From: Platynereis dumerilii
Taxonomy: Eukaryota > Annelida > Polychaeta > Phyllodocida > Nereididae
Direction of reading: 5' to 3'
NCBI GenBank assembly: GCA_026936325.1
Contig: JAPTHN010000008.1
Coordinates: 48,277,706-48,341,705, forward strand
DNA: 64,000 nucleotides
The notes beneath the pieces were generated by a model. The model had not been told where the DNA came from, searched no databases, and worked only from the letters and a program-made list of their open reading frames with translations. How positions within the stretch are numbered: the stretch's first letter is position 1; every line of letters begins with the position of its first letter. The translations under genes were made by a program, and so were the position numbers. Positions 22,702 through 35,149 of the stretch are shown piece by piece.

Positions 22702-25700
22702 ATGTAAGTATCCTATGGAACTCTAGTCTTACTTTCATTGGCAGACATTAATAGAAACATTAATAGAAACGTGTATTGCATTTGGACTTAACTAAGAACC
22801 TTTGTGGAAAATTAAGTACATTTGTCACCAATACTTAAACTTAAGGCAAGTTCAATATTTATGTTAAGGTTGTGAGGTAGACATACTCTGTCTGTAGAGG
22901 ATGCAGGCAAGCATTTATTGCAGTACCATTGTACACTGGATGAGGTTTTATAGAATGAAACTTGTCTCACATAATTACACTATCATTTTGAGCATAGTGA
23001 GATGCTTTGCTTGCTAATCAAATAAAAGGCAGGTATGTAAATATTTTACTTTCTATGACTTTCTGTTTTATAGTCCCTTTTTGTTTCTTTTGCATCAATT
23101 GAGGTTGCAGTTTGAACTCTGAAATAAAAAATAAGTCAATTTTAGCATAATTTCTTGAAAAGTATGTACTGATAACAATAGGTATAATGCATGTTTGCTG
23201 CGGTTGTGCCTTTCAGCTTATTGTTAAAGAATCCTTTTTGTATAGGGGTAGGTTTATAAATAACTGTTCAAATAAACATAAGGGCATGTCATTATGTTTT
23301 CTGTTGCTCCTTAAATTCCAATAAGTCTTAGAAACGACTGGTCTTTATTGAAGATTGAGACAAACCAGGTAAACTTGAGTTATTTGGATAGATTTCTGCT
23401 ATTGAGAGGAAGAAAAATGGAAAAACAACAAAACGGCTTCATGAGTTGAATCACAATCCTTTGAAATAATAAATATACAATTATGCAACTAAAGTTACTT
23501 TAGTTCCAAATATATTATGCAGACAATAATGTAGCCTACCAAGTATCAAATTGATGTTAACCTTATGCAATAATTGAAGAAAATTTCTTCACAGGTCACT
23601 CAGAATAGAGCAAAATGGAGCTGAATTTGAAGAGGAAGACAGGCTAATCAGGCAACATACTCCTCCAATTGATGTAAACGATTATTTACTGGAGTACTTG
23701 CCACCGTCTGATCGAGAATACGAACGAGCACCTGAACCAAGTACCTCGTCGGCACAAGTAGAATTCACAGGAATCAGGAGTCTTTCATCTGTCACATCAT
23801 CTCCTCCTCCTACTGCTATTCCTGTACCCACAAGAATCCTACGGTCTCATAATAATTCTATTGATGGTCTCGAACACAAGGAAGTTCAGACGACAGAGCA
23901 ACCAAAACCCACAAGGCGGCGATCTCGCAGCAGAAGCAGAAAGACACCTGCAACACAAACCACTAGGGGTCGTAAGGAATCAAGGTACAGATTTCAAATC
24001 TAAGTAAAAATAATTATGGTGCTTCAGGAAGCCTTTATAATTTATAGCTAGGTTTAGTTTCATTTCACTGGGGAGGTATGACTGATTACTTTTGGCATCT
24101 TGAGAAAGTCCGTTTTTCAGCAGTGTTAATGTCCAGAGACTATTTTTATGTTAAAAAAAATCTTTTATGACAAAATGCATTTGGTAATCATATGCATTTT
24201 TTGTGGCTGTATAACATTATTTTCATGAGAGTCAATTTGGGATTATCATAAAATTCATTTTCATGTATAGAAAAATATCGATCAGAAAATTGAATTTTGG
24301 TGGTACATAAGTTAAATTTAGCTTAGATGCAGCTTATTATTATTTTTATCCAATAGATAACTTGGCCTTAGATATGCAACCTGCAATAGAAAAGTGGAAA
24401 AAATAAATAAATAAATGAAAATAAACACGACATATACACTTGCATACAATCTCATACAGATAATCTATTTCCAAATATGGCATACGTACAATGATATACC
24501 AATTTTTTTTAAATGATTATAATTACTACTTTATATAAGGTCACCCTCTAGAGGAAGGTCAACCAGCAAGAGCAGGATGAGGTCAAGAAAAGTTTCCCAG
24601 CATGAAAAAGAAGATGAAGAACATCAAGAAGAAGATCAGAAAACGTCAGCGTTCACATTCTTCATGATATATTTCGTGACAGGAGTCAACCAAGGATGCA
24701 TGTTCATCTACCTTGGAATGATGCCGGTTAGTATGACCAAAGACACTCTGTGACATGTTGGATACATTATATTCCATGAGAATTTCATATCTATAAAGAA
24801 TACAACATTTTTTCAAAGATATTCAATGAGAAAAGACAAAGTAATATGGCAAGATAAGATTACTATAGTGTTTAACAACTACAATGACTGTCAGATTCTC
24901 ATCAGAAGAATAATTTATTACACTTATGCGGAGTGATACAAAATATAGGATAACATTAGTTGATAGCAGGTACAATGATTAGTTCCCCAATATAAAAAAG
25001 TATTTTATTACCTTTTTGAAATTTTCTTGATGGCGTGGATGGGGATAAATGTAAATGTAAATGTAAATGTAGACTTTTTTATAGTCCATTACACCGACGA
25101 AGTCAGTCTCAACAGACTTTACAATTACACCCTTGGCAGGCCTGTTCAAGCATGAGCCTTTCTCAACTCCCCGGGGAGTATACAGCCAGGCAGCCGTTTC
25201 CAGCACACACAATGCTAAGTCACTCTACAATCGCCATCACTGCCTATAGCCAAGTACCCATTTACACCTGGGTGAAGTGAAGCAAAGAGTTATGGAGGAT
25301 CTGCTCAGTTCCTCCGTGCCATGGGTGGGAGTTGAACCTGCAACATCTCAGTTACCAGGCGAACACCTTATGCACTAGGCCACGGCACTCTTAAGCTCCT
25401 TCTTTTCAGCTCTTGCTGGGTCGGACTATGTAGTTTCTTATATCTAACCCCTCATTGCTCGGTCCTCCTCCAGTACTCAACAATCTACCAAAAAAGAAAA
25501 TATGGGATATAAAGCCATGATTATCTATCCAACTTTCAAACATACATTTTTATGTTCCTTGTATTTGTAGTTCCTGTTCAAGCAGTATGGCATGGACTCC
25601 ATAACTTTCGGCTACGTGATGTCCGGAGCTGCTTTCGCGACTCTGTGCAGCAGTCCCATCTTAGGAAGGGTCGCGGACGTGATGGGATCCAGAACCGTCT

Positions 25701-28700
25701 TCATCCTGTGTATGATGTCCGCCTCCGCAGCCCACTTCACCATGGCAACTGCAACTAATGTGACAATGCTCATTGTTTCGAGGGCGCTCGGACTGCTCAT
25801 GGACTGTATGGCAGGTAAGGGATACATTATTTGTCATGAAAACAGAATACTTTTATGGACTATGCTGAAGTAATTTTTTGGTGTTTGAATTCCGGGAGCA
25901 AGATCCACTGATTCAGGTTTTTTAAAAAACATGGTTATCTTTCAAAATACCTCTTGAAAGGCTAACCTGCCATTTAGTAGCCATTTTGAATTTGAGTTTG
26001 GCAAGCCAATATCTATTATACTAAAGCCCCTGAAACTCCATATTTCACCAGTAACAAATTGAACTTCATTGACAATGTTTCAGCTGCCCAAATGACTGTG
26101 ACGGATCTGGCACCTGAGGCGGAACGAGGAAGATATCTCGGAAAGATCATGATCCCGATGTCAGCTGGGATGATCATCGGACCAACACTAGGGGGATTTC
26201 TCTCAAAGACGTTTGGGTAGGTTTGCCAATTGTGATTGTTACTCAGCACAGGCGAAGGAGGCAGGGTACCTGGCCCCCCGGGGGGTTGTGGGGGTAATTT
26301 TTTGGGTAGCCACCCGCCCAAAAATGCATTTATCTCCAATGCCTATGACCGTTATCTTCTCAGATCTATAGCCTGCAGTGCATTTTTTAACATAGTAACT
26401 AGGAGACCAAATGGTCTCCCAGTGAACAGATTTGGTCTCCCAGTCATTGCCAAATTGGTATCACTGGGAGACCAATTTTCCCAGAGACTCTTAATTAATT
26501 TCGCATTTGGTTGTCATAATGTGTAGTTCCTGAGTGCATTTGAAAGTGAGGCTTCTTCTTTCCATATGAAAAATATTCTTCATGCTCTTTACAACAAAAC
26601 TTCAGCTTTATCTCATCTTTCTGATTTCCAATTTTCAGAAATCTATAATTTTTCAAACTTGTTGAGGTGGAAATGGGACAAAGTTCTGAATTAGGATTCA
26701 GGTCAAAATTTCAAACTCCCAAGCACATCCTCATATAAATCTAACCGATCTCTGCGGATCAATAAGTGCCGCGAATCACATCGCTACTAAGCTCCGTTGG
26801 TCTCCCAGTCGACAATTCTTAAAAAATGCTCTGATAGCCTGTTTTCTTTTCTTCTTACCAACTGATCTTTGAAGAAGCGCAACAGGAAGCTAAATATCAA
26901 TATTTCTGTGCTAATACTTCCAATATGTTACACATATTGGCTATCACAAGTTGTTTTAGTGTAAAACTAATCATTTGGTTTGTGTGTGTTTTGCAGAAGC
27001 CAAGGCACTTTATTCCTCACCTGGATGGGCCCCCTCTTCTGCATCATTCTCACTTTGACTTTCATCCCTCAAAAGAAAAAGACTGCAAAGAAGGCTTCAG
27101 GTATTTATCACCATAAACTTTATTTCGGCTGAATAATACTGATAAGTTTAGTCGGTCAAAACTTTTGGGATTTACTATGATATCAGGTGGAGCTGTATTT
27201 GCTCAGAGCTCCCTCTACCTTTTCGCCATTTCTATGTCACTGTGAAGGCAGAAATAAGTTCCAAACTGCCTAGATTGCCAATATTATGAAATATTTTCTT
27301 TTTACCTTTCAGCTAAGAAGGGAGGCATCAACTGGCAGAGACTTGGAGAATTACTTGGCAAAGGAGATATTCCCAGATTGTTTATTCTCAGAGTGTTGTC
27401 AAGTAAGTTTAATGTGTTTGGGTCTGTAAATAGTATTAGATTGTATATAGCACTGACACCTCTGTCAGCCAATCACAAGCCAATATTTCACTGGTATAAA
27501 TCCCATATTCTTTGCTGACCACTGGTTGAGCAATGTTTACATGTTTGAGTGTTTGTATCATGGTATAAGCCGGCTATTCACCATGCGATCAAGAATATTT
27601 GTTTATATCACAGCTTTGGCTAAAGCCCACGTTGAATAGATCACAATGTCATATTCCCACCCCCAGGTGAATAAGTTGTAGTCGTTTTCAAAGTTTTCTC
27701 AAGTATATTGAACCTAGCATGTTTATTGTCACATTCTGATCTGTGACAGTCGGTTAAAACTCCGGCCGGATAATCTCCTGTCTCAAATGATTATAATCAT
27801 TATCAAAGTTCAGATGAAAAGCGGACGAATTAAGGAAATCAGCAGGATCTGGTGTCCTAGTATTTCTGAGTGTAAATTACTATAAAGACGAAACTGTGAA
27901 CATAGATTGGATTTTTGTTTTCAGCACTGCCTGGTATGTTATTCATGATGAACTTCCAACTGGCTGGAGTGACCTACTTCAAACTGACTCCCCAAGGAAA
28001 TGGAATGATTGTGTCCTGTCTTGGAATTATGAATATGGTAAGTGTTATTTGAATCAAATTAAGTTACTCTAAAAAGCTCTTTAATTGTGTTATCCCATTT
28101 AAGTCTCACTCTTATACTGGCTAGTATTAGAAGAATGGGAAAATGACATCTGAAGCAAATAAATAGAATCTTAGTGAAGACACTGAGCAATATTAGATTC
28201 TGTATTATCAAAGGGAAACAAGAAGTCTTGCTTTATTTTCTGATGTGTTATTATCAAATTTGTGTTTCATGGAAGTTGATTATTTAAAAAAACCTTATCA
28301 CAAGTGTGTTGTAAAAGAAAATGTCTGTTTTGTGTTTCAGTTCAACAATGGCTTTGTTCTTGGTTTCTTGGCCAAATACTTTACTCCTGACCAGCTGCTG
28401 AAACTGGCCCCAATGCTGTCAGTAGCCACCTATTTCTTGCTTGTAAGTATTAAATTTCTTTGTTTTTATGGTCATGAAGCAGTTTCTCTCTTTGGGATGT
28501 TATTTCAATGTAAAAAAGTCCATCAGTACCACACGAAGGTATTCTAATAATATGCTGGAACCACCATCATAACTTTATAAGTACGGTACATTTAACAATG
28601 ATAGAATCACATTAAATAAGCAATGTTCTTATGTCTACAGAGCCAAGTGACTCAAGTATGGCAGCTGGTAACGATGCTTTATTTCGTCAACTTGTGTTAC

Positions 28701-29197
28701 GCTGTCATGGAGAACCAGGTCATGACCCGACTCACCAAAAGCGTCGACTCCAAGGATACTAGTAAGTTGTTAATTTTGGTCATAAGTATCACCAATTCCT
28801 TAAAAATAATATACCGTTCTTATGGGATTGTGTCCCTTTACTTTTAACTTACACTGTATCAGCATTGTAGGTAAAACAAAATAATCCTGGTACTTTCATT
28901 ATAAAAGTAAAGATGAATACGAAGATGCCCAAAAACGTTATTCACTTAATATGTTCCATCAATACTGTTTTTGGTACTCAATGCCTATATGTATAATGAA
29001 TATCTTAAAATTTTAATCTCTATTCATGATTTTTTCCAGGTACTATGGTAGGAATAGGCACGGCTCTTTTCCATGGATCAAGAACCATCTCACCGACACT
29101 CGGGGGTGTTCTCATGCAAAGCTATGGCTTCCCAGCGATTGGTGCCATCGGTACTGTAGTCTCTGTTCTCATGACTGCTGCTGCCCTCTATAAGTGA
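22702..29197 (+). CDS. slc22a18: SLC22A18-like major facilitator transporter
   Basis: Coding exons are 22702-22703, 23595-23984, 24552-24726, 25571-25814, 26084-26216, 26997-27100, 27313-27402, 27925-28037, 28341-28442, 28641-28761 and 29040-29197. All have AG acceptors, GT donors and matching phases, giving about 543 residues. The initiator is split: exon 1 ends in AT and exon 2 starts with G. Residues 1-164 are a hydrophilic extension with Pro/Ser-rich and Arg/Ser-rich parts (RRRSRSRSRK). The rest is a membrane transporter core with the MFS loop 2-3 motif GRVADVMGSR at about 221-230. Blocks such as LDSI/MDSITFGY, AAQMTVTDLAPEAERGRYLG, GDIPRLFILRV and DTSTMVG...GPT/SPTLGG resemble vertebrate SLC22A18, a proton-linked organic cation transporter-like protein. 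A polyadenylation signal AATAAA follows at 29250-29255. Introns hold a SINE and several MITEs. Confidence 0.87.
25036..25390 (-). mobile_element. tRNA-derived SINE, family S3
   Basis: Minus strand: tRNA-like head with A box TGGCCTAGTGCATAAGGTG (25366-25384) and B box GGTTCAACTCCC (near 25329-25340). A body of about 280 bp follows, ending in an (ATTTAC)n tail at 25047-25075. It sits in the transporter intron between exons 3 and 4. Confidence 0.75.
26370..26838. mobile_element. MITE in a transporter intron
   Basis: GCATTTTTTAA...GGGAGACCAA-type ends face each other at 26378-26415 and 26799-26838. Several GGTCTCCCAGT motifs lie inside. It is non-coding and does not touch the exons. Confidence 0.6.
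27440..27675. repeat. Dispersed hairpin repeat R3, second copy
   Basis: It matches 5757-5827 and then 7200-7345, including GGTATAAGCCGGCTATTCACC and the inverted GGTGAATAAG end. It joins the two partial copies seen elsewhere into one longer unit. Confidence 0.65.
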
Positions 29198-29496
29198 TGT
29201 TTTGCATAATTAGGCTGATTTATATTTAACATATATCTTATTTATTTTAAATAAAGAAGAATTTTAACACCACACTGTTTGAATTGATCTTTTGACACGG
29301 TCAGACATTCACAGGCATAGACCAAAAATAAAGTGCAAGCACTTCAAGCAGTACACGACAATGAAAATAACTATCAGTCAGTATATAGGCCCACATGATA
29401 CATCCTTACAACTGAATAATGTTATCTTTAGGGCTTTGACTGACCAGTTTAATATTGCAGTTTTAACTTTGCCCTTGTAGTGTGTTTTAGCCTTTT

Positions 29497-30659
29497 TATT
29501 ATTCATCCAATAATTTTGTATCCTACAAATTTACTTCATTGACGGAAAGCTTAATGTGATGCTTTGGCTTATTTTGGATCATCCTTGTATTTGGAAACTG
29601 TGGTATTCAATAACATAAACAGGCTTAATTACTATGCATCCAGTAACAAACAATCATTTAAAGCTGTACATGCTATTGATACCACAGTTCATGGTCTTCA
29701 ATTCTGAATTGCCAAACATGAGGATGACCCACTCTAAACTTAGAGCTCAATAGGTTCACAAAATTGGCTATCTTTGTGCCCTCTAGAATCCATAACAGAA
29801 ACTACAATCGAACACAGCTTGCTGTGTGAGGCTCTAACAGATTTCAGATTCAGTAACTGTTACTTTTCTACAGTGTTGTGGAGTAACTATTTTGTCTGTT
29901 GAATTATGTCTAGAATTGAATATTAAATAACTTTTAATTGGCCAGTGTATGCTTAGAATTGTGTTATTGCTGCAAAGTGGTACTTGTTGAGGAACTTTTT
30001 TTTTGGCGGAATCATGCTTTTCCTGGCCAGGGAATTGTGAGTAGTCCCTGTTTGGCAGCCAGCCAGACAGCCACGAGCACTGCCACTTCTCAGTGTAAGC
30101 TTGTTGAGCTTACCCTGACCACAGCATAACACTATTTTGTGAAGTTGTATTAACAAAAAGATTAACCTTCCTCCTGTGTGACAGGTAATAGATAACAGTT
30201 TCAGATCTCTTAAAGCAATTAAGTTAATGCTTGAGTGTTTCATTGTTGTCTGCTTGTTGTTTCAATTAGTTTCTATGTAGAAAACCATAAACAATCAATT
30301 AGTGTTGTCCGTGTCACTGCAGTTTGGCCACAGTGAAAGGCTGACAGCAAGTGCATGTGCACTCATTGATTGTCTAACATTGTTGATTACAATTTGTTTA
30401 CATCTTGCTGGCAGCTCAGCTGTGCGTATGAGCACAAGTGATGAGGTCCCTCTGCCTGGTTGAATGACCTGACCTATTTGAATATTGATATCTGTGTCAC
30501 CTGGAGGTCATCCGATTTCTGGCAGAATCTCCAGCTGTGCTGTTCGTTTAGAGTCTGTGAGCAGACTGGGGATGACCCACAAACAGGCTCAGTAAAACAT
30601 CATGCTCTCTGTCAAAGAGGAAAAATTGAAGGATAACATAATTATTGAATGGATAATAA
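29497..30659. mobile_element. Inverted-repeat transposon family T1, copy with insert
   Basis: The ends (TTATTATTCATCCAATAA... and the inverted TTATTGAATGGATAATAA) match those of the T1 copy at 58018-60194. The body (GAATTGCCAAACATGAGGAT) is shared too. A GGATGACCCAC motif occurs at both 29731 and 30570, and about 830 bp of unrelated sequence lies between, which looks like a further insertion with target duplication. No transposase frame is visible. Confidence 0.6.
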
Positions 30660-30904
30660 AGATACTGTAATATTCTGTGGTTACCAGGGTCTTTCCTGGA
30701 TCCTGAAGCTGAATTGTACAGAACCACAAAGTTCTGTAGGCTGCTGTAGAAAGCGGTCAACACAATGCAATTCAGAATGTCAGACAATGTGTTGCAAATG
30801 ATTGTTATGCCTGTGACAGCTAGAGATATTTTTCATAACGAACTAATAAATTAACAAAAGGTGCAGAGAATTATTGTGATTGATATTCATCTATTAACAA
30901 TGAA

Positions 30905-31306
30905 GATGTGAATATTTCAGAACTGTCTTGCACATTTCGGTGCAAATTCTGTTCAAAGCATTCATTGAATATAGACTACTTTTGCTCAACTGGAGTTCAT
31001 AGACAATTGTCACTTTCCTGCACGCCATTGGTAAACAAATCATATTCAATGGCTTGATGACATTTATTTAATCATTATTTTATTACTGTTGCCACCAAAA
31101 CAATATTGTATAGGCCTAATTTATAAAGGAAACTCCCTTAGATGTATAAATAGCAATATATGTGCGCGCCCGGTCATAATTTCTTGCGAAATACATCAGA
31201 TCTATTTTGTGTCATAACATATCTGTAATTGAACATGTAAGGATATAATCAATACACAACTCCTTAAATTTTCTGCTGTCTGCATTGACAATCTTCACTT
31301 GTTAGC
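30905..31306 (+). promoter_or_regulatory. Promoter region of gene A
   Basis: TATAAATAG at 31145-31153 lies about 160 bp before the gene A start. The region 30905-31060 (GAATATTTCAGAACTG, GCTCAACTGGAGTTCATAG, TTCAATGGCTTGATGACATT) is clearly homologous to 47790-47970 upstream of gene C, and in part to 37231-37320 upstream of gene B. Conserved non-coding sequence among paralogues suggests shared control elements, but a shared ancestral duplication alone could explain it. Confidence 0.6.
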
Positions 31307-32199
31307 ATGACATCCATGGCGACAATACTGATGATGCTTCTCGTCATATGCATAATTGGAAAATCGGATGGTGAGTAACGGATGTCTTATCAAAAAGGGT
31401 TTTATTGGCTTACCATAGAGCGTGGTAAAGTTGGCAATCCGGGGGAAAGTTGGCTGGCTATTTTAATCCACTTAATAGAAGTACTTTGCTCACTGACATG
31501 GGTTTCTTCGGAAATTTGCCTCTTGTTTCAGTGAGGAAAGTTGGCATTTCTTCCATTAAGTTGGTAAAAATTGCTGGCCAACTTCCCCCCCCCGATTGCC
31601 AACTTTCCCCGTTTTTCGGTATATCTTCAGTTGAAGCATCTAAAATACACTCTTAATCAGTTTGCAAGTTGAGTGTGACAGTCTGACCTCTGGCATCGAA
31701 TTTTTTTCTTTTCCAGGAATTGTAACAGTTCACCAATGGTATCCAAAGAACGATCCTGAGCATCTTAAGCATGGCAGACCACAATATTAGCACATGCTAT
31801 CCCATGGATAATATGTCATCAAACGCTGTTGTTTTAACCACTGAAAAAATTGTGACGGAAGTATCGAAGAATGTTGAAGTCATCGTCAAAGGCAGCCATC
31901 TTTATTGTGGACTCTTTGACCCTTCCTGCACACAACTCGGAATGCAAGTTTTCGCAAGAGCCTATAAGGATTCCCTGAATGAACCGGACTGTACTCCAGT
32001 CTGTGGCGATGAAATCTTATGCACTTGGCAGAGGGTGAACCCATTAAAAAACCGCTGTGTTTTTATATGCGCCTGTCCAGCAGGAGGATGTAAGGAATAC
32101 ATCTTCGTGTTCAACAGTTTTTTGGCAACATTAAAGAAAACCATGAAAGTCTGTCATCTCATCATCAGAGACTATGATGACCATGCTGACAAAGCATAG
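31307..32199 (+). CDS. Gene A: secreted eleven-cysteine protein, probably damaged
   Basis: Exon 1 (31307-31370) encodes a signal peptide (MATILMMLLVICIIG after an optional MTS) and ends in phase 1 at GTGAGT. Exon 2 starts at 31717 after TTTTCCAG and ends at 32199. The body from 31771 (MADHNISTCYP...) has eleven cysteines in the same order as genes B and C, with the block GSHLYCGLFDPSC and PDCTPVC. In this sequence the signal exon and the body do not share one frame, unlike in B and C. Gene A is thus decayed, carries a sequence error, or starts at 31771 without a signal peptide. The polyadenylation signal is at 32718-32723. No known family is recognised. Confidence 0.65.
31424..31612. mobile_element. 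Small MITE in the gene A intron
   Basis: AAAGTTGGCAATCCGGGGG and an inverted GATTGCCAACTTTCCCC end bound about 190 bp. It accounts for over half of the 346-bp intron. Confidence 0.7.
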
Positions 32200-32814
32200 G
32201 AAATTGGGAAATTGTCATAAAACAATTATTCAACCCTTGTGTTACAATGCTATTTCTGTGTAGCCAAGACTTTTGAACAATTTTTGACTGAAAGTTTCTA
32301 TGCCGATTGCCTACCAGAATAATTATTCCTTTACATAGACTCAGTATATGGTCTACTGTAGGATGGTATCATATTCTGTATGATTTATACTTTTGAATTT
32401 CACCACACTAGTTTTTGGAAGACTTACTTTCTATTATAAAACATCAAGCCTTCAATGGTGTTGAATCATTTTTCTGGAAACTGTATATCATAGTCAGAAA
32501 AGTGAAAATTGCATATTTATTAAGCTGCTGTAATGCCATTATTCTTCAACATATATGCATTTAGCATAATGATGCAAGGGAAAAAGAAAAATATTTGCGT
32601 GATATGTGTACTTAAGTTATGATGAATGTAATTTGCACCACTGCAGCCAACCACTGTGAAGCATAAATTTACTCATAGACTTCTGACTGTAACCTTTGTA
32701 AATTATACAAACTAAACAATAAACATGTGGAAAAACAAAATGCCAGTCAACTGACCTTGCTTTTGCTGTCTCAACACTGTTGCTCCATAAGACCTAATGC
32801 TTGTCTCATGGATG

Positions 32815-32950
32815 AATAGATGATTGGGGGTTTATGTCCTCTATTTATGCACTTGGCAGGCTAATCAGGACAGGGCGACCTGGCAAGAGCTGGATTCGAA
32901 CCCTAGACCCAGCGATTGGTAGCCTAGCACGCTACCACTGGACCAACCTT
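32815..32950 (-). mobile_element. tRNA-derived SINE, family S2
   Basis: Minus strand head GGTTGGTCCAGTGGTAGCGT (A box) and B box GGTTCGAATCC near 32890-32900, then a shortened body that ends in the shared CCCCCAATCATC sequence and an ATCT-like tail. It lies just after gene A's polyadenylation signal. Confidence 0.75.
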
Positions 32951-33132
32951 CTCCCCGCTTGTCTCATGGGTAGGTAAGGTGGCACTGTTGTTGCACTTCC
33001 TATTTGATCATAACAATGTCTTGAGAAATGCATCTGTTTAAAAAAAAGCTAAATTGCTATCAATCTATTTGTTGTGAGCCAAATAATACCATGCAGAACT
33101 GTCTTTGTTGTCATTGTTGGCTATATCTATGC

Positions 33133-33412
33133 AAAAGTACACCTTCAGACCCTCGGATGGGGAACCTGAAAAATTTTCTGTGGATCTTCATGAGCATAAT
33201 CCCATCTGGATGTCGTTCGCATGGGACGTTAAATTCGCAGCCCCTTGCATCAGTGTCTGTGTTGGGCAAGTAAAAGATCCCTCACATGGGGTAAATGTGC
33301 AAAATGTTGAGGACTCCTGCTCTCTCTCCCATCTCATCAATCAACCCTCTGGAGCACCCAGAACTGGGTTTAGAGGGCTACACTTACCACATCTGTCTAT
33401 TTGTCTGTCTGT
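33133..33412 (+). mobile_element. SINE family S1, plus-strand copy
   Basis: It matches the copy at 33510-33818 in opposite orientation but lacks most of the tRNA-like head. It ends in a (TCTG/TATT)n tail. The two copies form an inverted pair about 100 bp apart. Confidence 0.65.
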
Positions 33413-33509
33413 CTTTTTACTGAAGGAAATAGAGATAGCTTCAAAATTGCCAGGTGAGTTGCAAAATTTTTCCGTGTTGACGTTGTTTCATAGATAGATA
33501 GATAGATAG

Positions 33510-33818
33510 GGTAAGTGCAGCCCTCTAAGCCCAGTTCTGGGCGCTCACGAGAGTTGATTGATGAGATGAGAGAGAGAGAGCAGGAGTCCTCAACATGTTA
33601 CACATTTACCCCATGTGAGGGATCTTTTGCTTGCCCAGCACAGACACTGATACAAGGGGCCGCTAATTTAATGTCTCATCAGAACGACATCCAGGTGGGA
33701 TTTTGCTCATGAAGGTCCAATGAAAATTTCGGGTTCCCCAACCGGGAGTCGAACCCATGCAGGCAAAGACCTTCAGCGGAGCAGGCGGGATTCTTAACCA
33801 CTACACCATCCAGCTGCC
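33510..33818 (-). mobile_element. tRNA-derived SINE, family S1
   Basis: Minus strand: A box TGGTGTAGTGGTTAAGAA (33791-33808) and B box GGTTCGACTCC (33746-33756), the two internal promoter boxes of a tRNA gene. A body of about 230 bp follows, ending in CACTTACCC and a (TATC)n tail at 33491-33510. The whole layout is that of a tRNA-derived SINE rather than a tRNA gene. Confidence 0.8.
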
Positions 33819-34350
33819 AGGAAATAGAAATAGCTTCAAAATTGCCAGGAGAATTTCAATTACTTACCATGCATTTTATCATTTACAAGGCAATATGTCT
33901 AATTTTCCCTCTCCATTTATATCCCTTGCAATGAAGATTTAGTAAATAGAAGGTCCAATGTCCATAAATAAATGCAAAGAAATCTTTGGCAAAAATTCCA
34001 AGGCTCTGCTCTGATATCTTCCGCTTTGACAGTGTTCCTCAGACTCTCTCAAGAAAGAGGTGACTGTATATTTATCTTGTTAATTTTTTTTTCACTGATT
34101 GCTGGCTATAAATAGTATAATCCCCTGTCGTGACAGTCTAAGTTTGACACCCGTTAAATGTGATTAGCAATAGATTTTCATTCGGAGGGTAGTGTGACCA
34201 TGTTGTCTAGAAGTTCTTTTCAAAGGAGCCAAAGGTTGATTGAGGTCACCAACAAATAACACTAAGTCACAGTTTTCAGATTAGTCAAACACTGGATTAT
34301 AACAGTAATAGGGCTGTAAATTCTAACAGTGTGGGAGGCATGGGCGGCGT

Positions 34351-34783
34351 TAGGCATGCACGGATATCCGGTAAGGTATCAGGTATCCGGCCGGATATTG
34401 TAATTTGCAGGATATCCGGTATACGGCAGAATTAGGGTGTCAGAACCGGATATCTGGGATGCTCAAAAATAACCGAAAAGCTAAAAAAAACTTAAATAAT
34501 GTTACAAGAACAGAGTCAAAAGTATGATGTAACCATCTTCAAAATTTAAATTCAGTTACAGAACGTAACCAAAAACATTCAATCAGAGGAACAGTCCGCG
34601 CCGGACAAGATCTATCTCTTGGGCTCAGAAAAATTTATTTATAATCAACTTTGAATGCTGAAAACCTTCCTTTTTCGCATGTTTACTATCCGGTTTCAAC
34701 TATCCTGTTAAGATCTGGTATCCGGCAGTTGGTGTTGTGGGATTATTCGGTATCCGGCTATTTTCACTATCCGTGCATCACTA
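34351..34783. mobile_element. hAT-type MITE with exact 8-bp target duplication
   Basis: Ends TAGGCATGCACGGATA and TATCCGTGCATCACTA are inverted copies. GGCGGCGT stands on both sides (34343-34350 and 34784-34791). Eight-base duplications are the mark of hAT transposases. The interior is AT-rich with several TATCCGG motifs near the ends and no transposase. Confidence 0.88.
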
Positions 34784-35149
34784 GGCGGCGTTGGCTAATG
34801 AGTACAAACGCATGGAAGTGTAAGAATATGCGAGAGTGGAAATTTGTTTGATTACTAAACCAAAGAAACGCTAAGGAAAAACATCGCCATTGTTATTAGG
34901 ATGTCATAAGGCAGTTTTATTATACTGATAATGGCAGTTATGCCTGTCGAGTCAAATAAATCTATTATAATATGGTTTTGGCCAGGTCTGTCAAAATTGT
35001 GCTAATGGATGGGCCGTACCCATGGGGGGGTGCGGGGGGTGTGACACCCCCCCAATATTTGGCCAGAGGGTGCCCAAGATAGAGGTAGCTAAAACACGTT
35101 TTGGACTAAAAATTAGCGATAAATAAAAACGCGCCACAGTGTCATCGAC

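Noticed and set aside
33742-33818. tRNA-like A and B boxes, as possible tRNA genes
   Set aside because: The head continues into a SINE body with a microsatellite tail, the cloverleaf is incomplete, and the families are repeated in the window.
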